DNA of 64,000 nt, from contig NZ_JACSOI010000007.1 of NCBI RefSeq assembly GCF_018728565.1, positions 1 to 64,000 on the forward strand, in the 5' to 3' direction. Within the stretch, counting starts at the first letter, position 1, and each line of letters begins with the position of its first letter. The translations under genes and the position numbers were made by a program. The DNA comes from Zobellia russellii (GTDB lineage: Bacteria; Bacteroidota; Bacteroidia; Flavobacteriales; Flavobacteriaceae). Positions 45,154 through 54,440 of this stretch are shown here, piece after piece. Under the pieces are notes generated by a model. It worked only from the letters and a program-made list of their open reading frames with translations, was not told where the DNA came from and did not search any database.

Positions 45154-45921
45154 TTAGTTACGCTCTTCAATATACATCTGGCGCACTTTTTTAAAGAGGT
45201 CGGAAGAATACACAAAATCGGTAACCGTTTCGTTATCGGTTTTAAATATTTCCTTGTTAGTGCCTTCCCAAGCCTTTAAACCGTCTTTAAGAAAAAGAAT
45301 TTTTTCTCCTATTTCCATTACCGAGTTCATATCGTGGGTATTGATAATAGTGGTAATGTCATACTCTTCTGTAATTTCCTTGATCAAGTTGTCTATGACA
45401 ATAGCGGTTTTTGGATCAAGTCCAGAATTGGGTTCGTCACAGAAAAGATATTTAGGGTTCATAACAATGGCGCGGGCAATAGCTACCCTTTTCTGCATTC
45501 CCCCGGAAATTTCGGAAGGATATTTATGATGCGCATCTACTAGATTAACTCTCTTTAGTACAAAATCCGCTCTATCCTGCATTTCGGATTTGGACTGTTT
45601 TGTAAACATTTCCAACGGAAATTTCACATTGCCTTCTACGGTCATAGAATCAAACAGGGCGCTTCCTTGGAATACCATGCCCATTTCTTGGCGTAGGTCT
45701 CTTTTTTGTTCATCTGTAAGTTCCGTATAAATTTGACCGTTATAACTAATTGTGCCTTCCTCCGGAGTAAAAAGTCCTAACAAGCACTTTAAGAAAACGG
45801 TCTTGCCGGAGCCACTTTGTCCAATTATTAAATTGGTCTTTCCTTTTTGAAAACTAGTGGTCACCCCTTTAAGAATATGGGTGCCATCAAAAGATTTGTG
45901 TATGTCGTTTACTTCTATCAT
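45154..45921 (-). CDS. mlaF: ABC transporter ATP-binding protein, MlaF type
   Basis: The 255-residue ATPase has Walker A GQSGSGKT, the Q-loop in GMVFQGSALFDSMTVEGN, signature SGGMQKRVAIARA and Walker B YLFCDEPNSGLDP. The whole pattern matches MlaF, which drives phospholipid transport between the membranes. It overlaps the permease gene by four bases. No MCE-domain mlaD gene is adjacent on this side, so the substrate-binding part must be coded elsewhere. Confidence 0.92.
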   Translation of the reverse strand: MIEVNDIHKSFDGTHILKGVTTSFQKGKTNLIIGQSGSGKTVFLKCLLGLFTPEEGTISYNGQIYTELTDEQKRDLRQEMGMVFQGSALFDSMTVEGNVKFPLEMFTKQSKSEMQDRADFVLKRVNLVDAHHKYPSEISGGMQKRVAIARAIVMNPKYLFCDEPNSGLDPKTAIVIDNLIKEITEEYDITTIINTHDMNSVMEIGEKILFLKDGLKAWEGTNKEIFKTDNETVTDFVYSSDLFKKVRQMYIEERN

Positions 45922-46658
45922 TGGCCTAATAAGAGTTGGGTGAGTATATAGTTAGCAATGATTATTACCACACTCGTCCAAACAAACGAGGTGGTGCTGG
46001 CCTTTCCTACTTCTAAAGCTCCACCGGTCATGTAAAAACCATGATAGGAAGGTACCGTAGCTAAAACAAAAGCAAATACCAATGTTTTGAGAAAGGCATA
46101 GGTTACGTGAAAAGGAATAAAATCTAATTGAACACCTTCTATAAAATCTGCACTGGTGCTAAATCCTCCAAATACGGCTGCCATCCAACCTCCAAAAATC
46201 CCAACATACATAGCAATTGAGATAATGAACGGGTAAAGGCAAAGTGCTATAATTTTTGGAAAAACCAGATAGTTAAGCGCATTTACTCCCATGACCTCTA
46301 GCGCATCTATTTGCTCTGTTACTCGCATAGTACCAATGCTGGATGTGATATAGGACCCTACTTTTCCTGCCATGATAATTGAGCAAAAGGTAGGGGCAAA
46401 CTCAAGAATAATGGATTGCCTAGTTGCAAAGCCCACCAGGTTTTTTGGTATAAGTTCACTGGTAATGTTCAATGCCGTCTGTATGGCAACAACAGCTCCC
46501 ATGAAAAAAGAAATGAAAATTAAGATACCCAAAGAACCGAAGATCAATTCGTCTACTTCTTTCAAAATGAGCGACTTCATAATGCGCCATTTTGTAGGTT
46601 TCTTAAAGACCTCTTTTATCATAATGGCATATCTGCCAATCGATCTTAGGTAGTTCAT
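45918..46658 (-). CDS. mlaE: MlaE family ABC transporter permease
   Basis: The roughly 246-residue membrane protein has the MlaE pattern: QTALNITSELIPKNLVGFATRQSI, then a core with FCSIIMAGKVGSYITSSIGTMRVTEQIDALEVMGVN, and several membrane helices. It forms the inner membrane channel of the phospholipid carrier with MlaF. I start at the Met at 46658 (MNYLRSIGRY), 12 codons inside the longest frame, as other MlaE proteins begin there. Confidence 0.9.
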   Translation of the reverse strand: MNYLRSIGRYAIMIKEVFKKPTKWRIMKSLILKEVDELIFGSLGILIFISFFMGAVVAIQTALNITSELIPKNLVGFATRQSIILEFAPTFCSIIMAGKVGSYITSSIGTMRVTEQIDALEVMGVNALNYLVFPKIIALCLYPFIISIAMYVGIFGGWMAAVFGGFSTSADFIEGVQLDFIPFHVTYAFLKTLVFAFVLATVPSYHGFYMTGGALEVGKASTTSFVWTSVVIIIANYILTQLLLGQ

Positions 46659-46743
46659 GTGATGAAAATAGGTATATCCTAACAAAAATAACAATAAACG
46701 ATTTCATTTAACCTCCATTTAAACTTTAAAAGGGGAATTTATT

Positions 46744-46751
46744 TACTTTTG
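46744..46751 (+). promoter_or_regulatory. Candidate -7 element of the pafA-like gene
   Basis: TACTTTTG matches the consensus 20 bases before the start codon, giving a short leader of about 14 bases. Confidence 0.45.
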
Positions 46752-46770
46752 CTATCTCAATAAAACAACT

Positions 46771-48432
46771 ATGTCCAAGAATTTTACCGTCTTATTTTTT
46801 ACCATTTGTACCATTACTTTTTTACCGCTTACGTCATTCGGTCAAAAAAAATCAAAAGAACAAACCGATGCCCAATTGAAAACCGACCCAAAGCTTGTGG
46901 TGGGTATTATTGTGGATCAAATGCGCTACGATTATATTACCCGTTTTTGGGACCATTATGGTGATGATGGATTTAAACGCTTGGTTAATGAAGGTTTCAA
47001 TTGTAAAAACAATCACTATAACTATGCTCCCACGAGTACAGGACCTGGGCATACTTCTGTATATACAGGTACAACACCGGCTATGCATGGCATAATTGGC
47101 AATAACTGGTACGATAAAGAATCGGATACCGATGTATATTGTGCGGGTGATCCGGCCTATAATTCAGTTGGTACTACTTCTGATGCCGGAAAAATGTCTC
47201 CCCATAGAATGACCGTTACCACAATTACAGATGAACTTCGCTTGCATACGCAAATGCGAGGTAAGACTATTGCCATTGCTTTAAAAGATAGAGGTGCTGT
47301 TCTTCCAGGTGGGCATACGGCTAATGCGGCATATTGGTTTAGCGATGGCGCTTGGATTACAAGTTCTTTTTATATGGATAAACTACCTGTTTGGGTGGAG
47401 AAGTTTAATGCTGATAAATCCGTAGATACATACAAGAAGCCATGGAAAACGTTAAAGAAAATTTCGGAGTATGTTGAAAGCGGTACGGACTATAATGCTT
47501 ATGAAGGATTGTTTAAAGGGGAGAAGACCTCGGTTTTCCCTCATGATCTACCTGCGCTATGGGATGAGAATGGTAAGTATGAGCTGCTTAAAGCAACACC
47601 TTTTGGTAATAGTATAACTACTGATTTTGCTGTAGCCGCCCTTGAGGAAGAGCAGCTGGGGAAAGATGATATTACAGATTTCTTGGCTGTTAGTTTTTCA
47701 AGTACGGATTACGTAGGTCATAAGTTTGGTGTCAACTCAAAAGAAATACAGGATACGTATGTTAGACTTGATCAAGATTTAGAGCGTCTTTTTAAGGAAT
47801 TAGATCGCAAAGTGGGTAAAGGAGAATATACCGTATTTCTAACCGCAGATCATGCTGCAATTGAAGTTCCGGCATATTTAAAGGATCAGAGAATACCGGC
47901 AGATTATGTTGTTTGGGACGAGATAAAAACAAATTTCAATCAATTTTTGGAGTTCAATTATGGAACAACTGATATTGTAAAGGACTTTTCTAACGACCAA
48001 TACTTTTTAGACCATAGTATTATTAAGAATCTAGATTTGAGCGTACAGGAAGTTCAAGAAAATATAGCAAAAGAATTATTGAATTATAAAGGGATTGATC
48101 GTACCTATACGGCCTACCAAATGTGGCAGAATGATTACACTCATGGTATACCTTATATTCTTCAAAATGGGTATAACCAAAAACGTTCTGGTGATGTCTT
48201 GGTCGTATTGTCTCCGGGTACAATTTCTTACCCAAAAACAGGTTCTACCCATGGTTCGCCACAAATTTATGATACGCATGTGCCCTTACTTTTTTATGGT
48301 GCGGGTATTAAACAAGGGAGTACGGTAGAGCGAACCGAAATAGATGATATTGCTCCAACAGTAGCTAGCTTATTAGGGATAGCGTTTCCTAACGGAGCTA
48401 CAGGAAGCCCAATAGTAGAAGTGTTGGAATAA
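46771..48432 (+). CDS. pafA: Alkaline phosphatase, PafA type
   Basis: The 553-residue secreted enzyme has a signal peptide ending near TSFGQ (residue 25). The alkaline phosphatase superfamily site is visible: Asp49 in IVDQMRYD, the nucleophile Thr90 in APTSTGPGHTS, the PafA-type Lys-Asp-Arg in ALKDRGAVLPGGH, TADHAA for zinc and a late STHGSP His. PafA frees phosphate from organic phosphates outside the inner membrane, often under phosphate limitation. The likeness to phosphodiesterase members is low because the KDR motif is kept. Confidence 0.9.
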   Translation: MSKNFTVLFFTICTITFLPLTSFGQKKSKEQTDAQLKTDPKLVVGIIVDQMRYDYITRFWDHYGDDGFKRLVNEGFNCKNNHYNYAPTSTGPGHTSVYTGTTPAMHGIIGNNWYDKESDTDVYCAGDPAYNSVGTTSDAGKMSPHRMTVTTITDELRLHTQMRGKTIAIALKDRGAVLPGGHTANAAYWFSDGAWITSSFYMDKLPVWVEKFNADKSVDTYKKPWKTLKKISEYVESGTDYNAYEGLFKGEKTSVFPHDLPALWDENGKYELLKATPFGNSITTDFAVAALEEEQLGKDDITDFLAVSFSSTDYVGHKFGVNSKEIQDTYVRLDQDLERLFKELDRKVGKGEYTVFLTADHAAIEVPAYLKDQRIPADYVVWDEIKTNFNQFLEFNYGTTDIVKDFSNDQYFLDHSIIKNLDLSVQEVQENIAKELLNYKGIDRTYTAYQMWQNDYTHGIPYILQNGYNQKRSGDVLVVLSPGTISYPKTGSTHGSPQIYDTHVPLLFYGAGIKQGSTVERTEIDDIAPTVASLLGIAFPNGATGSPIVEVLE

Positions 48433-48443
48433 TTAGAAAGCAT

Positions 48444-49232
48444 ATGAACAATAGGCCAATTGGTGTTTTTGATTCAGGGGTTGGAGGAACTTCCATTTGG
48501 AAAGAAATTCAGAAACTCCTACCAAATGAAAATACCCTGTATTTGGCAGATAGTAAAAATGCACCTTACGGTGAGAAATCACAGGAAGAGATTCTTCAGC
48601 TAAGTATAAAGAATACCGAGTTTCTTCTGGATAAAGGCTGTAAGATTATTGTGGTTGCCTGTAATACGGCCACTACCAATGCCATATCGTATTTAAGGGC
48701 GCATTACAAAGTTCCTTTTATAGGCATAGAGCCGGCAATAAAGCCTGCGGCCTTACAATCTGAATCTAAGACTGTGGGTGTATTGGCTACAAAAGGAACG
48801 CTATCCAGTAGTCTTTTTCATAGCACATCTATTAACCATGCTGCGGGAATTAGGATTATAGAACAAGAAGGAACCGGTTTGGTGCCGTTAATAGAAAGCG
48901 GCAAAGTAGAAGCTAAGGAAACCAAGGAACTTTTAAATAAATATGTGGACCCTATGCTTGAACAAGGCATGGACCATCTGGTTTTGGGCTGTACCCATTA
49001 TCCATACCTAATACCTGTTCTAAAAAGTCTATTGCCCGCTCATGTAAGGATTATTGATTCCGGAGAAGCAGTAGCAAGACAGGTACGGGCCGTGCTCCAA
49101 AAGAACGATGCGCTCAATGCATCAAATGAGCCGGCAAGACATAGACTTTATACTAACGTAGCTCCTGACGTTCTAAAGCGTTTTGTGGGGGATGTTACGG
49201 CAGATTTTTTAGTTGAAAAATTAGATTTTTAA
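48444..49232 (+). CDS. murI: Glutamate racemase
   Basis: The 262-residue enzyme has both cysteine acid-base residues in VVACNTATTNA and LGCTHYPYL and the N-terminal GVFDSGVGGTS. It makes D-glutamate for peptidoglycan, so it belongs with murF in the same window. It starts 11 bases after the phosphatase and overlaps the convergent folA gene by 12 bases at the 3' ends. Confidence 0.96.
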   Translation: MNNRPIGVFDSGVGGTSIWKEIQKLLPNENTLYLADSKNAPYGEKSQEEILQLSIKNTEFLLDKGCKIIVVACNTATTNAISYLRAHYKVPFIGIEPAIKPAALQSESKTVGVLATKGTLSSSLFHSTSINHAAGIRIIEQEGTGLVPLIESGKVEAKETKELLNKYVDPMLEQGMDHLVLGCTHYPYLIPVLKSLLPAHVRIIDSGEAVARQVRAVLQKNDALNASNEPARHRLYTNVAPDVLKRFVGDVTADFLVEKLDF

Positions 49233-49718
49233 GTAGGTAAGATACGTAAATGCGTATTTGTGTTTCTCATCTTCCGGATGGTATTGCTCGGTTGCAAGTT
49301 CCCAAACGGACTCATCAATTTCCGGAAAAAAAGTGTCGGCATCTTCAAAAGTGCCATGTACGCGGGTAAGTTCAATTTTGTTAGCTTGTTCCATTCCAAG
49401 CTTGTAGATTTCCCCTCCTCCAATTATAAATGATAAGGGCTCGTCCTTTACAAGTTGCAATGCTTCGGTTAAAGAATACACAACAACACAAGTATCATAG
49501 TTTACGGTATAGTTTTTATCCCTGGTTATGATGATATGCTTACGGTTGGGAAGGGGCTTGGGAAAGCTTTCGTACGTTTTTCTTCCCATAATAATGCTGT
49601 GGCCGGAAGTTAGTTTTTTAAACCTCTTAAAGTCGTCCGGTAAATGCCATAGGAGGTCATTGTCTTTTCCTAGAGCATTGTCCTCGGCCGCCGCCGATAT
49701 CATTGCTACAGTTTTCAT
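49221..49718 (-). CDS. folA: Dihydrofolate reductase
   Basis: The 165-residue enzyme has the normal motifs: ISAAAEDNALGKDNDLLWHLPDDFKRFK, IMGRKTYESF and IIGGGEIYKLG. It reduces dihydrofolate with NADPH, recycling the product made by ThyA. It overlaps murI at the 3' end and the preceding 2TM gene by four bases, so it is the second gene of a two-gene operon. Confidence 0.96.
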   Translation of the reverse strand: MKTVAMISAAAEDNALGKDNDLLWHLPDDFKRFKKLTSGHSIIMGRKTYESFPKPLPNRKHIIITRDKNYTVNYDTCVVVYSLTEALQLVKDEPLSFIIGGGEIYKLGMEQANKIELTRVHGTFEDADTFFPEIDESVWELATEQYHPEDEKHKYAFTYLTYLKI

Positions 49719-50104
49719 GGTTCAATTTTTTTGTTGATTTTGGATAGCGGAAAATCGGTCTCTATTTCCTTTTGTATTTCGGCAATACGCTTTTTTTGTT
49801 TAGCTACTAGTTTTTCTCGTTGGGTACGTTCCCAATCCTTGCCCATAAACTTTTGGGTAATAAAAACATTAAAAGCATGTATGACAAATAAAAAGGCCCA
49901 AAAGGTAATGCCCCAAATAAACCAGTCATAGGTCTCGCCGTATTTTAAAATCTTATTTATTAGAATTAAAAAGACACTGCCAATTAGAAAAATGACAAAA
50001 TGAACGTATAGCCGTTTCTTTTGTTTTATGCGAGTTTGAGCGTTCTCAAGCATTTCGTGTTGCTCAAGATCTACTTCGGAGCGGTTTTTATTTTTAGAGA
50101 ACAT
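49715..50104 (-). CDS. 2TM domain-containing membrane protein
   Basis: The protein of about 129 residues has two membrane helices (VHFVIFLIGSVFLILINKIL and FIWGITFWAFLFVIHAFNVF) flanked by charged, partly coiled-coil ends (REKLVAKQKKRIAEIQKEIE). It fits the 2TM domain family, often fused to LytTR or kinase proteins but free-standing here. Its function is unknown. The start at 50104 (MFSKNKNRSE) is favoured over an upstream one. Confidence 0.85.
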   Translation of the reverse strand: MFSKNKNRSEVDLEQHEMLENAQTRIKQKKRLYVHFVIFLIGSVFLILINKILKYGETYDWFIWGITFWAFLFVIHAFNVFITQKFMGKDWERTQREKLVAKQKKRIAEIQKEIETDFPLSKINKKIEP

Positions 50105-50162
50105 ACGAATAGTTATCTTTAGATTACAAAGATAAGGCAATTGCCGACACAGCGAATACAAG

Positions 50163-51251
50163 ATGAAAAATACCAGAAAACACTTTCCCGTTTTAAGTCA
50201 GTATATTTATGCTAACACCGCTTCTTCAGGATTACTTAATGACGATTTAATGGAGTGGCGCCAGGAACATGATCTGGATTATTTAATAGGCGGAAGTAAT
50301 TTTAGAAATGAGGTAGCCGCTAAGTTAATTTCTGAAACGCGCGAAACGGTAGCCAATTTTTTTGGAGCTAAAAAGGAGAATACAGCATTGGTCCAAAATT
50401 TTACGCTAGGGTTGAATATACTTCTAGAAGGACTGGACAGGAGCCATAAGGTATTATTGGTTGAAGATGATTATCCATCGGTAAATTGGCCTTTTGAATA
50501 CCGTGGTTTTGATGTATCCTATGTTCCTTTGAACGAAGATTTGGAAGCCACTATTTTGAATCAGATCGAGAAGGATAAAATTACCGTATTGGCTTTAAGC
50601 TTAGTGCAATGGACCAACGGAATTCATATAAATTTAGATTTTCTTACAAAAATTAAGCAGAAATTTCCTAAATTGAAAATAATTGCCGATGGCACGCAGT
50701 TTTGTGGCACGTCAAACTTTGATTTTGATAGTTCGCCATTGGATGTTCTAGGAGCAAGTGCGTATAAATGGTTGTTGTCCGGTTATGGAAACGGTTTTAT
50801 GTTGTTCAAGGATGGAATGGAAGAAACGTTTGCTGTACGAACAATAGGTTACAATGCTTCGGGGCATGATCTAGGTGCAAGGGATAGCATTCCATTTGCC
50901 AATAGGTTTGAGCCGGGACATTTGGATACGCTAAACTTTGGGAGTTTAAAGTTTTCCTTAGAGTATTTGAGTGTCTTGGGTAAGGATGCTATAGAAAATC
51001 AGTTAAAAATGCTTTCTAAAAAAGCAAAAAATGAATTTGGCGAACTAGGATTGTTGCCTAAGTCAATACTAGGTAGAGACAATCATAGTACTATATTTAA
51101 TATAGAAGGAAATGATGCTCTTTTTCAAATATTAACGGCCAAAGGTGTCATCTGTTCGCAACGCGGAGACGGTATTAGGCTTAGTTTTCATTTTTACAAT
51201 AGTGAGGAAGATATCAATGAAGTTGTAAAAATCTTAAAAACAGCTATATAG
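50163..51251 (+). CDS. Class V aminotransferase-fold PLP enzyme
   Basis: The 362-residue protein has the fold I pattern of class V aminotransferases: the PLP-binding Asp in KIIADGTQFCGT and the PLP Lys in GASAYKWLLSGYGNGF. A C-terminal IRLSFHFYNSEEDI segment matches the family. It could be a cysteine desulfurase-like lyase, an isopenicillin epimerase-like enzyme or a C-S lyase such as EgtE; egtD and egtB lie 1-3 kb downstream. The specific reaction is undecided. Confidence 0.88.
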   Translation: MKNTRKHFPVLSQYIYANTASSGLLNDDLMEWRQEHDLDYLIGGSNFRNEVAAKLISETRETVANFFGAKKENTALVQNFTLGLNILLEGLDRSHKVLLVEDDYPSVNWPFEYRGFDVSYVPLNEDLEATILNQIEKDKITVLALSLVQWTNGIHINLDFLTKIKQKFPKLKIIADGTQFCGTSNFDFDSSPLDVLGASAYKWLLSGYGNGFMLFKDGMEETFAVRTIGYNASGHDLGARDSIPFANRFEPGHLDTLNFGSLKFSLEYLSVLGKDAIENQLKMLSKKAKNEFGELGLLPKSILGRDNHSTIFNIEGNDALFQILTAKGVICSQRGDGIRLSFHFYNSEEDINEVVKILKTAI

Positions 51252-51369
51252 ACGATTACAATGTAGAGAAAAGGATGACAATATTTTGCATCCAATTACT
51301 ATTTGTTATGTAAATATTGCGAAAATGATAAAAATGCGTTAATCATTGTATATGAGCATTTTAATATGT

Positions 51370-51377
51370 TAGTTTTG
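51370..51377 (+). promoter_or_regulatory. Candidate -7 element of the CBM48-like gene
   Basis: TAGTTTTG matches the consensus 44 bases upstream of the start codon. A TTG lies 21 bases upstream of it, slightly too far. Confidence 0.45.
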
Positions 51378-51420
51378 CCCTTGATTTAGAAACTAAAAAA
51401 TCAATTTAAAATAATACATA

Positions 51421-51720
51421 ATGGCAATTTCAAAACAGTATCTAAAAACAAAACCCGTTTGTAAAGTTACTTTTACGGTTCCTGCAGAGGAAGCATCAAA
51501 AGTGGCTGTTGTTGGTGATTTCAATAACTGGAAAGCAAACAAAGCAAGTTCATTGAAGAAGTTGAAAAACGGAAATTTCAAAGGTACTTTAGAACTTCCT
51601 AAAGAGACTTCTTTTGAGTTTAAATATATCATAGACGGTAACTATGTAAATGAAGCGGAAGCTGATCGTTACCAGTGGAATGATTATGCAGGTGGTGAAA
51701 ACGCCGTTCTGGATTTATAA
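51421..51720 (+). CDS. Isoamylase early-set (CBM48-like) domain protein
   Basis: The 99-residue protein is a single immunoglobulin-like domain of the glycogen-binding CBM48/AMPK-beta type: VAVVGDFNNWKANKASSLKKL, GTLELPKETSFEFKYIIDGNY, and an end with DRYQWNDYAGGENAVLDL. The GDFNNW tryptophan is the usual glycogen contact. It is a stand-alone domain without an enzyme and may bind alpha-glucan or a partner enzyme. A terminator follows at once. Confidence 0.9.
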   Translation: MAISKQYLKTKPVCKVTFTVPAEEASKVAVVGDFNNWKANKASSLKKLKNGNFKGTLELPKETSFEFKYIIDGNYVNEAEADRYQWNDYAGGENAVLDL

Positions 51721-51742
51721 TTCATTCGTTAGAAATATATAG

Positions 51743-51777
51743 AAAGCCGGAACATGTTTATGTCCCGGCTTTTTTTA
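51743..51777 (+). terminator. Intrinsic terminator of the CBM48-like gene
   Basis: AAAGCCGGAACAT (51743-51755) pairs with 51760-51772 with one wobble around a four-base loop, followed by seven T. Confidence 0.87.
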
Positions 51778-51835
51778 CTTTGAAGTAATTGCACAAGCTT
51801 GTGTAGAAGCGGTTGTGCTAATTATCTATTTGTTT

Positions 51836-52117
51836 CTATGCTTCAACGGTAACTCCCTTCCAGAAAGCAACTCGGCCTTTGATACCTTTGGCCAATGGGC
51901 TAACTTCTGGGTAGTACCATGCTGCATCAGGATTTTCCTTGCCATCAACCATTAGGGTATAGTAATGTGCCTGACCTTTCCATGGGCAAGTAGTATGTGT
52001 TTCACTTGTTTTGAAGTATTCTTTTTTAATACTTTCCGCAGGAAAATAATGGTTGTTTTCTACAACAACTGTTTCATCACTTTCCGCTATTACGGTATTG
52101 TTCCAAATTGCTTTCAT
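51836..52117 (-). CDS. DUF427 domain-containing protein
   Basis: This 93-residue protein is a single DUF427 domain with ESDETVVVENNHYFP, HTTCPWKGQAHYYTL and a final RVAFWKGVTVE. The Cys-Pro-Trp-Lys-Gly segment is the family signature. No function is established. It precedes nothing on its strand and lies 65 bases downstream of the egtD stop, so it may be the third gene of that operon. Confidence 0.92.
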   Translation of the reverse strand: MKAIWNNTVIAESDETVVVENNHYFPAESIKKEYFKTSETHTTCPWKGQAHYYTLMVDGKENPDAAWYYPEVSPLAKGIKGRVAFWKGVTVEA

Positions 52118-52182
52118 ATCAAATGCATTTATGCCATTCCTTTAAACGGCAGGTAAATAATTAAAGTTAGAAGGTGTTGAGG

Positions 52183-53154
52183 TTACTTTTTTCTTAGTAC
52201 AAAATTTTTGTAATGGTTTTCAGCATCACAAAACTCTGTTTCTATTTTTAGACCCGCTTTTTCGGCTAGCCAAGCAACCACCTTATCGTCATACTTTTGG
52301 GAAATCTCGGTATGTATTGTTTCCCACTGTTCAAAATCAATTAGTACGTCTAACTTTTCAATACTTACAGATTGGGCTTCTTTGGCTACCAAGTAACTCC
52401 TTGCCGTTCCGGTTTCCGGGTCATATACTTCCCAGTGTAGAAACTTGTCCAAATCAAAATTGCCGCCAAGTTCTGTATTGATTCTGGCCAATACGTTTTT
52501 ATTGAATGCTGCAGTTATTCCGGCTTGATCATTGTAAGCATCTAGAATGGTCTGTGGGTTTTTCTTCATGTCAAACCCAATAAAGAACAAATCATCCTTT
52601 TGCATAAGCTCTTGAACACTTCTTAGAAAGTCTATAGCTTGCTCGTGCAAGAGGTTTCCAATGTTAGAACCTAAGAAGAGAATTACTTTCTTAGTACCGT
52701 TTTTGGAGTTTATTTTTTTCAATGCCTCAAAATAGGTGCCTTGTTGGGGTTCTACAACCACATTTGGGAGCTCTTTTTTAAGGGATTGTTCCAAACCATT
52801 AAGTACGTTTTGACTAATGTCAATAGGTTGGTATTTGAAATTATAGTTGTTTTCTGAAAGGTGTTTTAATAGGATTTTAGTCTTTTTACCATCTCCGGCA
52901 CCCAACTCTATAAGTTTGAATTTAGGAATTCCCGAAGCAAAAAGCTCGGCTATTTCTTGGGTGTGATTCGCAAGAATATCAAACTCTTTCTGAGTAAGGT
53001 AATACTCTGGCATATTCATAATATCCTGAAAAAGTTTGTCTCCCTTCTCGTCATAGAAATATTTGGACGATAAATGTTTGGGGAAATCCGTTAGCCCGGT
53101 ATGGACATCTTCTTCAAATTGGGTCTCAAAAAGTATTTGGGTTGGTTTATGCAT
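52183..53154 (-). CDS. egtD: L-histidine N-alpha-methyltransferase
   Basis: The 323-residue SAM-dependent enzyme has HLSSKYFYDEKGDKLFQDI, PEYYLTQKE and the SAM-binding LIELGAGDGKKT, all typical of EgtD, plus GFDMKKNPQTI further on. It methylates histidine three times to hercynine, the first step of ergothioneine synthesis. egtB lies 51 bases upstream on the same strand; the pair forms the core pathway. Confidence 0.94.
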   Translation of the reverse strand: MHKPTQILFETQFEEDVHTGLTDFPKHLSSKYFYDEKGDKLFQDIMNMPEYYLTQKEFDILANHTQEIAELFASGIPKFKLIELGAGDGKKTKILLKHLSENNYNFKYQPIDISQNVLNGLEQSLKKELPNVVVEPQQGTYFEALKKINSKNGTKKVILFLGSNIGNLLHEQAIDFLRSVQELMQKDDLFFIGFDMKKNPQTILDAYNDQAGITAAFNKNVLARINTELGGNFDLDKFLHWEVYDPETGTARSYLVAKEAQSVSIEKLDVLIDFEQWETIHTEISQKYDDKVVAWLAEKAGLKIETEFCDAENHYKNFVLRKK

Positions 53155-53205
53155 GCCTCTTAGGTCGGAAAAGTTCTAAATACTATACGTGTGTCGTCTA
53201 AAAAA

Positions 53206-54366
53206 TTATTTGGCCAGCCTTAAACCGGTATATTGCCATCTTAGTTGGGTCTGAAAGAAGTTACGGTATGTGGGTCTGGTATGATGTACGGGTGTGGCAA
53301 CGGAACCACCACGCAGTACTTTCTGATTCACCATAAATTTACCGTTGTATTCACCTAGGGCGCCATCAGCTTTTTTATAATTGGGGTAGGGGAGATAAGC
53401 GCTTTCCGTCCATTCCCATCGCTTTCCCCAGTTAAAGAGTGATTGGGCCGCTTCCCATTCAAATTCCGTAGCAAGACGGCAGCCTTTCCATTGTGCAAAG
53501 GCGAATGCCTCAAAATATGAAATGTGGGTAACGGGGGCATTGGGTGTAATTTCCTGAAGCCCGTTTAGCGTATAATTATGCCAAAGTCCGTCAATATTGT
53601 GCCAGTATAAAGGTGCGGAAATGTTATTTTGGTTTATCCAATCCCAACCTTCTGCATGCCAAAGGTCAAATTTCTTGTAGCCCTCAGCTTCAACGAATGC
53701 AATATATTCTTGATTGGTAATAAGATTTTTTGATACCTGAAACGGGTGTAGGTATACTTTATGCCTTCCCAATTCATTGTCATAGCAAAAAGTGTTAGAG
53801 TTATGGCCTATTTCGTAAATACCTTCATCCATAGAAATCCACTCTTGTGGTTCATTCTCATGTGGATGCTCTTTAAAGTTATTTGAATAAACGGGTAATA
53901 GCGGGTTGTTGCCCAGAATAAACTTAATATCCGTTAATAACAACTCTTGATGCTGCTTTTCATGATGTATACCTATTTCCAACAGGTCATCTAATTCTTG
54001 ACTTTGTGATGTGCTAAATAGGTTTTTTATCCCTTCCGTTACGTACGTGCGATAGGCATAGACACTGTCTACAGAGGGGCGCGAGAGATTGCCCCGGTCG
54101 GAACGCACTACACGTTTGCCTACGGTTTCATAGTAACTATTGAATACAAAGGAAAAATCCTCATCAAAAACGGTATAGCCCTTAAAATGAGGTTTTAAAA
54201 TAAACTCTTCAAAAAACCAAGTTGTGTGTCCTAGGTGCCATTTAGGAGGGGAAACATCTACAATGGGTTGAACCACGTAGTCTTCAATTTCTAGAGGCTT
54301 GCAAATGTTTTCTGTGTGCAGGCGCGTCTCTAAAAAAAAATCAACGAGGGAATCGATTGAGGTCAT
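53206..54366 (-). CDS. egtB: Ergothioneine biosynthesis iron-dependent sulfoxide synthase
   Basis: The 386-residue protein has an N-terminal DinB-like helical domain and a C-terminal FGE-sulfatase-like domain. The iron site of three His is visible: His47 (HLGHTTW) and His135/His139 (HHEKQHQE). The second domain ends in VLRGGSVATP, TYRNFF and YTGLRLAK. EgtB joins hercynine to a cysteine thiol donor using oxygen. The donor (gamma-glutamylcysteine or free cysteine) is not readable; no egtA or egtC is nearby, which fits use of free cysteine or genes elsewhere. Confidence 0.92.
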   Translation of the reverse strand: MTSIDSLVDFFLETRLHTENICKPLEIEDYVVQPIVDVSPPKWHLGHTTWFFEEFILKPHFKGYTVFDEDFSFVFNSYYETVGKRVVRSDRGNLSRPSVDSVYAYRTYVTEGIKNLFSTSQSQELDDLLEIGIHHEKQHQELLLTDIKFILGNNPLLPVYSNNFKEHPHENEPQEWISMDEGIYEIGHNSNTFCYDNELGRHKVYLHPFQVSKNLITNQEYIAFVEAEGYKKFDLWHAEGWDWINQNNISAPLYWHNIDGLWHNYTLNGLQEITPNAPVTHISYFEAFAFAQWKGCRLATEFEWEAAQSLFNWGKRWEWTESAYLPYPNYKKADGALGEYNGKFMVNQKVLRGGSVATPVHHTRPTYRNFFQTQLRWQYTGLRLAK

Positions 54367-54440
54367 ATCAATTTTTATATTCTATAAATATAAGGATTAT
54401 AGAATGTACGCCATGAGCTCAATAGTATTTTTGGTGAACG

